From Microstegium vimineum (lineage: Eukaryota; Streptophyta; Magnoliopsida; Poales; Poaceae): DNA of 64,000 bases. Position 1 is the stretch's first letter, and each line of letters opens with the position of its first letter. The notes under the pieces were generated by a model. It was not told the DNA's origin, ran no database searches, and saw only the letters and a list, made by a program, of their open reading frames with translations. The position numbers and the translations under genes are program-made. Shown piece after piece: positions 46,829 to 56,632 of this stretch. Location of the stretch: the NCBI GenBank assembly GCA_022036555.1, contig CM039120.1, positions 34,435,716-34,499,715 of the forward strand, in the 5' to 3' direction.

Positions 46829-47918
46829 TGTTGACACAAAAAGCGTCAGATCTGTGAACACCTCGGGCTATTACCCAAAGCTCGATGTCGAGGGCGTGCC
46901 AGTCGATTTGACCAATCAATCGACAAGGATGATAACTAGAACAAACTGAACGAGACGACAGCGATGCGCCCGGACGTCAAGGCTCAGATTGATCAGGGGT
47001 AACTAGAGCAGAGCTAGAGGAGGCAAACAGCGATGCGCCCGGATTGCCAAAGCCTAGAGGTACTCCCACGCGGAACTAGCAAGGATTTGACGGAGATCAA
47101 GGTGATGCAGCCCGCCGAAAGCTTGAAGAACTCGTTAAAGCTATAACTAATGCATAAAAAAGGGTAAATTGCGATAAAAGGTCGAATAAGATAAAATTGG
47201 TTTGTTTTGAATTGGATTGATTTTTTATTCCATAGCCCTCGGGCACATATTTATACTCCCGCATGGAGAGTTGTACAGAGACACGACACGTATCCTTCCT
47301 AAAACAAACTCCTACTTTAAAGGAAACTGACTCACGCAGGAGTCTGATAACAATATTTATCTCCTAAACAAACACACCTATTTTAAAGGAAAATAAACGA
47401 CCCATGCAAGAGTCAAACTCAAACTACTATAATAATACTGGTACAAAACACCAGTTTCCTTATACTCTTCCTCGATGGAAGCCTTCCATCGGCAGATCCC
47501 TGCAACTTCCTCCTTTGGCCGCCTGTAGTCTTCTGCTGCCACCAAGTGCTAAATCACGCCCATCGGCATCGGCAATACTGTCCCGATCGGCAACCGACAA
47601 CATCTCCTTGTCGGCAACCAGCAACGAACCCTTATCGGCAATTGGCAACTATCTTCCATCGGCAATTGGCAACGAGCCCTTGTCGGCAATCGGCAACGAG
47701 CCTTCATTGGTAATCGGCAAGGACTCTTCATCGGCAATCAGTTTTAGCAAGACTTCAACGATCTTGTCGGCAAAGCTCATCAGCTTCCATCGGCAAAACA
47801 CTTAGTCTTCCTGCAGCACCCTTCCATCGGCACTATCGACTCCTGATACCGATGGAGAACGGCGGCTGACCAGTCAAGCCTCAGCCCATTTGACACGTGT
47901 CGAAAAATGGTGTCAACA
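46829..47918 (-). repeat. 5' LTR of the Tat-like element
   Basis: 1090 bp, the same length as the other LTR and nearly identical. It ends tgtcaaca at 47918, after which the interrupted host sequence resumes (ccccaagcttgattttgacg). Confidence 0.92.
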
Positions 47919-48699
47919 CCCCAAGCTTGATTTTGACGTAATTTCTTCTGATGTAGCTGATAGGTAGCAGAGGTGTTCTTATCTTGTCCTCTGGTTGTTG
48001 CTCTGCTTTGATCCTTGAATTCTGTGAAGCTCAAATAGACAACAAAGCTTGTGGAACTCATTAAGTGTTAGTCATAAATCTCTAGCTTGAATCATGTCAA
48101 GCTTTCTCTAATGGATGACATTATTTAGCAGGATCATAAACTCACTATTTTTATATTTTTATTTTATAAGACAAAATATATTGATTTTATTTTTATTTCA
48201 CCACAGCGAGTACACTTATGGGTTTTATTCCACGAGTCTATTCACATGGGGCTTAACAGTTTCAAACATTTTTTATTTTCTTTTTAAGATAGAGTAAACA
48301 TGATTAACTATTTAGGGAAAGTAAATAATTGAGGGAAAAGGGATAACTACCAAGTGTTACATCTTGGCATGGTGTTCGGTGGTTTTAAGTCCTCCGAACA
48401 GGACTCCTTGCGTCCTTAGTTGTCCTGGGGCTTGTCGGACGGCATAGATAGTGCCTCCGGCTATGCTTCTTCTTCTGCTATAATGTTTTTTCTCTCCACA
48501 CTCGTGTTGGTGCGGTGGCCTCCCTAGGACAAACCTTCTTCTCTGAATACTTATTATAATTAAGGGGACATACCTTTGTTTCTTCCCATGATTCTCCTCT
48601 CTCGTGCTTGGGGTAGTAGTAGAATGATCTTTCATTTCCCAACCTTGGAGTTGGTGGTGTGTTCGGCCTTGAGAGTGGAGTTGCGTATATTGACTCTTC
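47919..48699 (-). other. Athila-like internal region downstream of protease
   Basis: The target duplicate (aagcttgattttgacgtaa) is followed by AT-rich sequence. From about 48350 rightward it shows remnants of a reading frame continuing from the protease, with several stops. No RT motif. Confidence 0.5.
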
Positions 48700-51600
48700 T
48701 TCTTCGGGGTATCTCTATTCATATCTTGACACTTCTCCTTTATAATCTGCCCATCCGTCCTTGGTGTTGTGCTTCTTCTGGTTGCGGTAGCGACGTCTTC
48801 TTCTTGTTTTATTCTGCTTAGATTCTTCAACAATATAGTTAGCATTAAAGTAACAACGTACCTTCTCCGAGGGGAAGTGTAAGTGCACTTCTCCTATTCC
48901 AATGTAGATGATAGCTTTGGTGGTGCTTAGGAACAGTCTTCCAAAGATGATAGGTGGATCATAATCATCTTCTCCCATATCAACGACTAGGAAGTCTGTA
49001 GGGATGAAGTGGTCATCAATTTGGATGGGGACATCTTTTGCTACGCCTTCGACGACGCGGCATGTATGATCTGCCATCTGGAGTTGGGTGTATGTTGGAT
49101 GTAGGGGCATTGTGCCGTACGGAAACTCATAGGTCAACTTGGCCATAATGTTGACGCCTGATCCGGTGTCACAGATTGCTTTCTGGAATGAGCATTTGTT
49201 GATTGTGCATTCAATAGTAGGGACACCTGGGTCGTCTTTCTTGATCAAATGAGGTGACTTGATTTGGTGATCTTCATTATTGTGGTGTGCGTTGACCATC
49301 TTTGCTGATTTTGTCCGTACTTGCTTCTTGCTTTGGTTCTTGTTCTTGTTCTGCTTATTCCTCCCATTGGTCCTCTTTCTTGGCTTATGTTGGGGTTGTT
49401 CAGGCGATTGTAAGGTCTTGTTCTTGAAGGTAAATGTCTCCTTCTTCCCTTTGATGAAGAAACTAATCTTGGCAGCGCTAGCATAGATGACAGCTCCAGC
49501 TGATACATCCGGCCCAGGTAGGGTTGGCTAAGGCCCGATAAATTGAGGTTGCCTGGACCCCAACAGTTCTTAGGCACACCCACTCGGAGAAAGGCCCAAT
49601 CTCCCTAAAAGACTAGTCTGATAGGGGAAGGGTGGCTCTCCCTTTTAAGGTGGCTTCCTCCTCCCAAGCTAAGCAAGGTGGGATTATTCAGAGGCTCACA
49701 CGGTCGCCGCCCGACTACAACTGGGCCACTTGGCCCATTATTTGTTTCGTCTTTGCCAACGGGTAATAATGGAGGATGTCCTCATCATTCCCACCCCCTT
49801 AACAAGGGCCCAGCTCTGATACCAAATGATTCATCCGGCCCAGGTAGGGTTGGTCGAGGCCCGATAAATTGAGGTTGCCCGGACCCCAACAGTTCTTAGG
49901 CATACCCACTCGGAGAAAGGCCCAATCTCCCTAAAAGACTAGTCTGATAGGGGAAGGGTGGCTCTCCCTTTTAAGGTGGCTTCCTCCTCCCAAGCTAAGC
50001 AAGGTGGGATTATTCAGAGGCTCACACGGTCGCCGCCCGACTACAACTGGGCCACTTGGCCCATTATTTGTTACGTCTTTGCCAACGGGTAATAATGGAG
50101 GATGTCCTCATCACCAGCGGTGTTCAAGAGTGGCCTCCCTAGGATGATGGATGACTTCTCATCAACACCGGTCTCTATCACCATGAAGTCTGCTGAGACA
50201 TATGAGGTATCAATCCGGACACAGATATATTTTAATATTCCTCTTGGGTAGCACAGTGTCCGATCTGCAAGCTGCAAACATAGGGTTGTATCTGATAAAG
50301 GATAATTAAAGAATTTCTCATAGATTACTCTGGGCATGATATTGACGCTTGCGCCAAAGTCGTAAAGTGCTTCAGGAAAGTCGGTGATGCTGATGGAGAT
50401 TGGGATGACGGGTCGTCCTGGATCTCCTTTCTTGGTTGGCATAGAGTCGTCACACCACTCTTCTTGGGGTTGTTCCAATAAGCACCTGCATCAAATATGT
50501 ATACAAGATTTGCAGATTCTAATCCTTCCGGTTGTGATGGAATGCCGGGGTTAGTGATATTAACAACAACAGATATTTGGGTTAACTGAGATTCAATTAT
50601 TTTATTAAAGCTAATTTGATTCTTGATGGCAATAGAAAAATTATCCATTCTATTATTTATAGTTTCTAGTATTTTATCATTGGATGTTAATTTCTTAGAC
50701 AAGTTATCCATTAACTTTCCTTGATTAGCTACTAACTCTCTCAAAGGTGGAAAACTAGGATTATTGAATGAATTTTTACCTTGATAATTACCAGAGTAGT
50801 AACCTGAGTAGTTAGGCCTTTGTTGTTGTTGATTCCAACCTTGATTTTGCTGAAGACGATTGTAGTTGTTGTTGTTGTTGATGTAGTTCACGTCCTCTTG
50901 CAACTCTGGACAATGATTGCCTGAGTGTCCAGTGTCTCCACACTCTTCACATGTCATGTGAGAGTCATAAATGTGCATAACTTCTTTCTTTTCTCCAGCT
51001 TTCTCATCGAGCCTCTTCATGAGCAGGTCTAGCTTTGCAGATAACATGTCTACCTCTTTGACCTGGTGCATACCTCCACTTTTCTTGCGAGTTTGAGTTC
51101 TTTCTTCATTCCAACCTTGGTTGGACGCCATCTTGTCCACAAGAGATGTGGCTTGTGGTATTGTAAGTGATAGGAACGCTCCTCCGACAGCAGCATCCAT
51201 GGTTTCAGGTGTGATGTTGCTAAGCCCATGATAAAAAGTCTGCATAAGTAGCCAACTCTCCATTCCATCATGGGGACATTCTAGGATGTAGTCTTGGAAG
51301 TGTTCCCATGCTTCTGGAACAGACTCGTCATGTTGTTGATGAAAACTTGATTTTTTCCCACGGAGAGCATTGGTCTTACCCATGGGAAAGAACTTTGCTA
51401 GAAAATTAGTGGAACATAGTTCCCACATAGTATACTTCTCCTTGGTTGCATAGAACCACTGTTTCGCTCTTCCATGAGTGAAAATGGGAAAAGGTGAAGT
51501 AGTATGGCGTCTCTGAGAATATCCTTGATAGTGAATGTGTTGCAAATCTCTAGGAAGTGTTAGAGATGAGCACTAGTATCTTCATGAGCTTTCCCACAGA

Positions 51601-51810
51601 ACTGGCTTGCTTGCACCATGTTGATGAGTGCAGGCTTGAGCTCAAATGACCGATCAATGTTCGCAGCAGGTCCAATGCGGATGTTGTCTGTGGTGGGTGC
51701 TGAGAACTCACGGATTGACTTCTCTACCATGACTTTGAACTCTGGTGTCAAGTCTCGAACGATGTTTCGATGATCTTCTTGACTAGATGAAGCTTCAAGA
51801 TAAGATGTTA

Positions 51811-51843
<33 letters not shown>

Positions 51844-51928
51844 TTACTTTCTTGAGCTTGGCTTTTGTCCTTCTGATTAATGCTTCTGGATTTTCAACAA
51901 AATTGTCTGGAAGATCAAACCTATTCAT
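48700..51928 (-). pseudogene. Athila-like gag-protease with two protease-like domains, split by a TRIM
   Basis: The start at 51928 gives MNRFDLPDNFVENPEAL. A long Ser run encoded by a (GAT)n tract (51808-51842) follows. The gag domain (GRAKQWFYATKEKY, CSTNFLAKFFPMGKTNALRG, VGGAFLSLTI) runs to about 51100, with a CCHC knuckle CEECGDTGHSGNHC near 50930. A first protease-like domain (DFGASVNIMP, SSIILGRPLLNTA) is at 50400-50120. After the TRIM (49501-50113), a basic linker leads to a second protease-like domain (CDTGSGVNIM, PPIIFGRLFLST) at 49210-48900. A frameshift lies near 51550. RT and integrase are missing. Confidence 0.8.
49501..50113 (-). mobile_element. TRIM: 613-bp LTR retroelement with a 39-bp interior
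   Basis: Two 287-bp direct repeats, 49501-49787 and 49827-50113, begin tgat(a/t)catccgg and end gtcctcatca, and differ at about 7 sites. The 5-bp target duplication ccagc is perfect (49496-49500 and 50114-50118). The 39-bp interior holds, on the minus strand, a perfect initiator-Met tRNA PBS (TGGTATCAGAGC, plus 49813-49824) and a purine tract (ttaagggggtgggaa, plus 49788-49802). There is no coding capacity. It splits the Athila-like gag-protease frame. Confidence 0.95.
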
Positions 51929-52068
51929 ACATTACCCTGCATAAAGATGATAGGAAAAATAGGCAAAGATCAAGGGTAAGGCTGTACGAGTAGAGAATTG
52001 ATGTTTTCTCAATCACATTAGTGATGCAAGTGATAACTCATTTATTCCTTTTGATAGCTAATCAACCT

Positions 52069-52086
52069 TCCCCGGCAACGGCGCCA
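52069..52086 (-). promoter_or_regulatory. PBS (tRNA-Asp type) of the Athila-like element
   Basis: The minus strand reads TGGCGCCGTTGCCGGGGA, the PBS typical of Athila-type elements, 8 bases downstream of the 5' LTR end. Confidence 0.9.
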
Positions 52087-52094
52087 AAAATGCT

Positions 52095-53643
52095 CGTTGA
52101 CATCTCTTATGCCACTTAAGCCAGGTTGTCATCCCCAACATGACAGAGACATGCGGTATTGAAATATGCATTTGCTCTAAATATATAAATGTGTTTCTAC
52201 AAGCGCACAGATTATACCGAAGTAGCATTTTAACCAGGAGTATTCCAGGTATCGTTATTTATATTTTTACCACTGGGAAGGGATATTAAGGAATAAATGA
52301 GGAATGAGTAATGAGTATCACTGCATGTGTAATGGAGAGTTTTCATCTATCTCTCTCACTACAGGATAAGTGTCACATAAGATATAGATAATGAATGAAT
52401 AGTGACAAAAGGTAAGTATTGATCAGCATATATGTAGCCACATAAGATAATGATAAGCATCTCAACAGATATTCTAGCAAGACATTAGCATGGAATTAGG
52501 ATGAACTACAAAGATATTTCCTAAGTCATTCTTAACTATACAGTCTAGCATATTATGATTAGTGCAATTATACATGGAAGTCATGGTGAGATAAGAGATA
52601 TTCATGTATAGTGAGTATTACTAAGGAAGATGAGAAACATAGCAATCATTTCCCCATAATAGTACTGCTCTCCCTGCCCTATAAATGGGAGGAGGACTAC
52701 AAAGGACTCAATAGGACTGTCACTCCCGCGATCTACCTCTCGATCCGGAATATAGGGTACAATCGCAGATAAATATGGTCTAGGCACCACGCCTACACAA
52801 TATCTATCATTTACCCATAGTACTAATGGATAAACGCTATATGATCCTAAACATAGATATGATTCAGATCTAACTACGCCAAGTATATAATCATAATAGA
52901 CTAAGAACAATATAACTAAGAACATAATCGAATATAGTAAAGTCATAAACAATATAATGAAGTAAGAAAAGTCATATTCATAATATTGAATAAAAAATGA
53001 TGAACAATGAAGAACTAGAGAGAGAATTACCAAGAATCCTCTTGACAAATCTGGAAACCAATCGAAGATTGACTCCTCCTAGTTCTAATCCTATATAGCT
53101 ATGCTAAACTAGAGATGTAGTTGATGTGGTGGCTCTAGGGCTTGATCAGGGACTTCTCCTCTTGAGATGGATAATGAATAATGAATATTAGGTCTTCTCC
53201 TCAGGGCCAGGGGGCCTTCCTTATAAAGCCTCCTCAAATGAACGTCAACCGTTGGATCAAACCGACCTTAATGGAGGGCTTAGATGCAACCTCAAAGGCG
53301 GTGGAGGGAGGTCGCACAAGGCAGAGCCTCATTGGGCCTTGCCCTAGGGCGGCCGCCCCAGGGGGTAGCGCCCTGCCCCTGGGCCCGCTCGGCCTCTCGT
53401 TTCTTCCCGCGCCTTCTTGACCCTTCTAGAGTATTCTTTTGCCTGCGGATGATAATTATCTCTATGTAATCCTTACATGTGGGCCTTTCCTCCATATTTC
53501 CTGATATCCCCCTATAGAAATAGACATTCACCAAAACTGGTGGAATTATGTCAGTATAAATCCTATTTCTAGGTATTAGTTTCAATTAGATCCTTATCCT
53601 TGTTTAGTTGACGGTTGAATTTGGTACTTAAGGACCATCAACA
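52095..53643 (-). repeat. 5' LTR of the Athila-like element
   Basis: 1549 bp. The first base of the plus-strand end is changed (cgttgaca instead of tgttgaca). It matches 34613-36159 with scattered substitutions and small indels. Confidence 0.9.
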
Positions 53644-53648
53644 TGGAC

Positions 53649-54770
53649 TTAGCCATGAAGCATGCTGATGGAGTGTCAAACAGAGATCTTGTCCTTCATA
53701 GCAATGTTTGCAAGAGCTTTCTGCTTGCTTGATCTCTTCTCATCATCACTTGAGTCATCATCACTTGTGGAAGCATCACTATCCCAAGTGACCACATATG
53801 AGCCTCCCTTCTTCTTCTTCTTGAAGGTCATCTTGATCTCTTTCTTATCTTTCTAGTTGTTCTTCTTCTCATCTTCATTGTCACTATGATGAGGGAAATC
53901 TGCAATGAGATGATCCTTGCTATTGCACTTGAAGAATCTTCTATCTTTCTCATTGTTCTTGAAGGTGTTCTTCTTCCTTCTTGCTATATATCACTTCTTC
54001 TTGATGAACTTGACAAATCTCTTGACAAATAGAGCCATCTCTTCATCATCGTCATCACCATTGCTTGACTCATCACACTTGATCTTTGCTTTGCCTCTTG
54101 ATGATGATGTGGCTTTGAATGCTACACACTTCTCTTCTTGTCTTTCTTCTTCTTATCTTTCTTCTCCTTGTTTTCTCTCATCTTGTCCTTATCATCTCTA
54201 AAGGTGTCATCGGTTATCACCTCACCAAGAACTTGGTTTGGTGTCATTGTATCCAATCCACTTCTCACCAATAGAGTGACTAGCATCTCAAATCTTGAGA
54301 GAAGGTTCCTCAGAAATTTGAATGAGAAGTCCTTGTCCTCCAGTTTCTCTCCAAGTGACTTAAGGTCATTGACAAGCACCTCAAGCCTATTGAACATCTC
54401 CAGCACATTTTCATCTTCCTTCATCTTGAAGCTTGCAAACTTCTCCTTCAAGATGTATGCCTTGGCCCCCTTCATATGACTCTTCTAGCTTCTTCCATGC
54501 ATCATGAGCACTCTCAATATTCTTGATTTTCTCAAAGACTTCTTTTGAGATTGCATCATGAATGGCACTCAATGCAATGTCATTATTTTGAAGCTTCTCT
54601 TCTTTGGCTGCGGTGGGTGCCTCCTCATTCACCACCTCAAACTTCTTGTCAACCACCAACCATATCTTCCGGTTGATTGATTTGATATGGGTGGTCATCA
54701 ATGCCTTCCAATAGCTATAATTGGTGCCATCGAACTTGGGTGGCCTCTTGGTGTTGGATGTTAACCCTCA
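53649..54770 (-). pseudogene. Ty1/copia gag (UBN2/gag-polypeptide type), decayed
   Basis: Reading leftward from about 54770: KRPPKFDGTNYSYWK, THIKSINRKIWLVVD, a segment AISKEVFEKIKNIESAHDAW, then (new frame near 54450) ENVLEMFNRLEVLVNDLKSL and a Lys-rich linker. A knuckle-like KCNSKDHLI remnant follows near 53920, then a Ser/Asp-rich tail. No ATG was found at the expected start. Several stops occur below 54122. The reading continues at 34612-34493 beyond the Athila-like insertion. Pol of this element is not in the window. Confidence 0.8.
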
Positions 54771-54787
54771 AATAAAACAGTATACCA

Positions 54788-54799
54788 GCTCCGATACCA
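54788..54799 (-). promoter_or_regulatory. PBS (initiator-Met tRNA) of the minus-strand copia element
   Basis: The minus strand reads TGGTATCGGAGC, one base from the consensus TGGTATCAGAGC, two bases downstream of the LTR. Confidence 0.85.
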
Positions 54800-54801
54800 C
54801 T

Positions 54802-56632
54802 TGAAAGGTCTAGGAATGGCTAGAGGGGGGTGAATAGCCTAATAAAATTTTCTACAACAACACTAGGCCCGCAAGAGATTAGTATAACAAATGGCATGAA
54901 GCAAGTTTGCGCTAGCTCTAAGGGTCAGCAAGCCACCTACCACAAGTCTAGTTACTAGCAAGAAGGAAACTAATTCACACACACAAGCTAGCTAACTAGA
55001 TCTACGAGAACAAGCTCCACAAGAAACTCTACTTTGCAAGAATGTAAAGAATGAAATGCAAGAGCTAGAGAGTTAGGAGAGATATACCGCCGTGGAGAGT
55101 AGCACAAATAGTTATCCAAGCAATAATCAATCTCAATATGAATCCTCAGTAGACAGGAGACACAATATTTTTTTATCGAGGTTCACTTGTTTGCCAACAC
55201 GCTAGTACTCATTGTAGCAATACACCTACTTGGAGGTTCACACGCTAATTGGAATCACAAGACAAACATGTCACTGGGTACCGCAAAACTAACACAAGAT
55301 AGAGATCCACAAGCTACGAGCAATCCACTAGAGATATCTTTCGCGAACTTACGCGGGGAAGGTTCAAGAACCCCTCACAATCCACCGATCGGAGCCGGAG
55401 ACAATCACCTTCCTCCGCTCAACGATCCTCGTCGCACCAAGTCGTCTAGGAGTTGGCAAACTCCAAGAATAACAAGAGATCTCGCGATGATGATGATCAC
55501 CAAGTGCCACTAGTATGCAATCGAAGAAGCAATGCACTTGGTTCACTAAATCTCTCATGAAATTTGCGATTCTATCAAGAGGATGAGTGGTGGAAGCAAT
55601 CTCAAGAAAGCACAAGTGTAGGAGTGAAGTGGAAGTGCAAGAGAGAACCCCAAGGGCTGGCCATACAACTATATATACCCTCACTCAACAAACTAGTCGT
55701 TTCCCCCAAAACAAAGCCTCTACACGTACTCCGGACGCGCACATCACAGGGGTCTAGACCATTGACCATGCGTCCGGACCCTTCACGACCACTTTTACCT
55801 CTGCTGAAAACACGTCTGGACGAATGCTCCGGACGCTACCACAGCACGGTCCGAACCACTTTTACCTGTGCTGAAAACACATCTGAAGTATCCCTGATGC
55901 GCTCACCACTGCTCGTCATGTGTCTTTGGACATGATCAATAGTCTAAGTCCAGACCAACGCTCACAGCGTCCGGAACTCTTCTAGATTTCACCTGAAACC
56001 ACCCGAGAGCACCTATGCTCCGAACGTAGCGTCCGGAGCTCCACCTCTGGACGACACATAGCGTCCGGACCACTGCTCATAGCCGAGACTCCCTAGGGTT
56101 TGCTTTCGGACAGACAGAGCCCTAGCATCCGGACCAGCATTTAGACCTCCTTCTTCTGCCAAAACAACCTCCAACTTTCTTCCAAGCTTCCAAGGACTAA
56201 CACTAAGTGATTCAAGCACTTGTGCATGTGTGTTAGCTTTTAGTTCACATTATCTTGGAGTTAAGTTGGTTTAGCTCACTAGTTTACAAGTTTTAATGCA
56301 ATGCAATGAACCTAGTGGCACATGATAACTGCAATCATTCACAAGAGCTCCCTCCTTGATAGTACGACTATCTATCCTAAATGTTATCACACCCTCTATG
56401 ATGTCTTGATCACCAAACCAAAAATGGTTCCTAGTTTCACCTTTTGCCTTGAATCCATTTTCCATTTCTTTTCCTCCTTCCATGCTAGAGCCTTGCCATC
56501 AACACTTTGATCCATTTGGCTCCATCACATGGCATGTACTAACATATCTCATCATATTCACTTAGAGCAAAGGTTAGTACACTTAGGTAGGTTTCATCAA
56601 TTACTCAAAACCAAACACATAAGGAACTCTCA
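54802..56632 (-). mobile_element. 5' LTR of the minus-strand copia (SIRE-like) element
   Basis: The plus-strand ends are tgaaaggtctagg (54802) and aggaactctca (56632), i.e. TGAGAG...CCTTTCA on minus, about 1.83 kb. A TATA box on minus lies near 55670-55677. The U5 part (aggctattcacccccctct; ttatcgaggttcac; caatccactagag) is an inverted relative of the LTR at 60420-62284. The U3 is rich in tccgga words (55720-56130). The right edge is inside plus-strand copia pol, so this element is inserted in that one. Confidence 0.75.

Larger units (their letters stand above)
37898..47918 (-). mobile_element. Complete non-autonomous Tat-like LTR retrotransposon with antisense PMD gene
   Basis: Two LTRs of exactly 1090 bp (37898-38987 and 46829-47918) begin tgttgacacaaaaagcg and end tggtgtcaaca, and differ at roughly 18 sites by eye. 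The flanks are C-rich: ccccc on the left and cccca on the right, so the target duplication is 4-5 bp. The polypurine tract (minus actggggggcatg, plus 38988-39000) adjoins the left LTR and the leader (minus ttggcatgcccagtgggac) adjoins the right LTR, so the sense is minus. Inside are gag on minus (46780-43541) and a spliced PMD gene on plus (39409-42869). No protease, RT or integrase is present. Mobility would need enzymes in trans. Confidence 0.92.
34613..53643 (-). mobile_element. Athila-like Ty3 LTR retrotransposon, pol-less, with two nested elements
   Basis: The outer ends tgttgacatctc (34613) and accatcaaca (53643) are flanked by a perfect 5-bp duplication tggac (34608-34612 and 53644-53648). 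LTRs are 34613-36159 and 52095-53643. The PBS next to the right LTR is tRNA-Asp type (minus TGGCGCCGTTGCCGGGGA), so the sense is minus. The internal region holds gag and protease only; no RT or integrase was found. The Tat-like element (37898-47918) and the TRIM (49501-50113) are nested inside. The left LTR lacks its last few bases and no good polypurine tract adjoins it, which suggests a small deletion at about 36160. The element is inserted in the gag of a copia element. Confidence 0.9.

Noticed and set aside
48357..48845. Minus-strand frame of 162 residues after the protease
   Set aside because: Shifted relative to the protease frame, with no motif; most likely a shadow of decayed polyprotein sequence.
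49501..50113. Tandem segmental duplication of gag coding
   Set aside because: The repeats have TG...CA ends, a PBS and purine tract between them and a perfect 5-bp TSD, so this is a TRIM.
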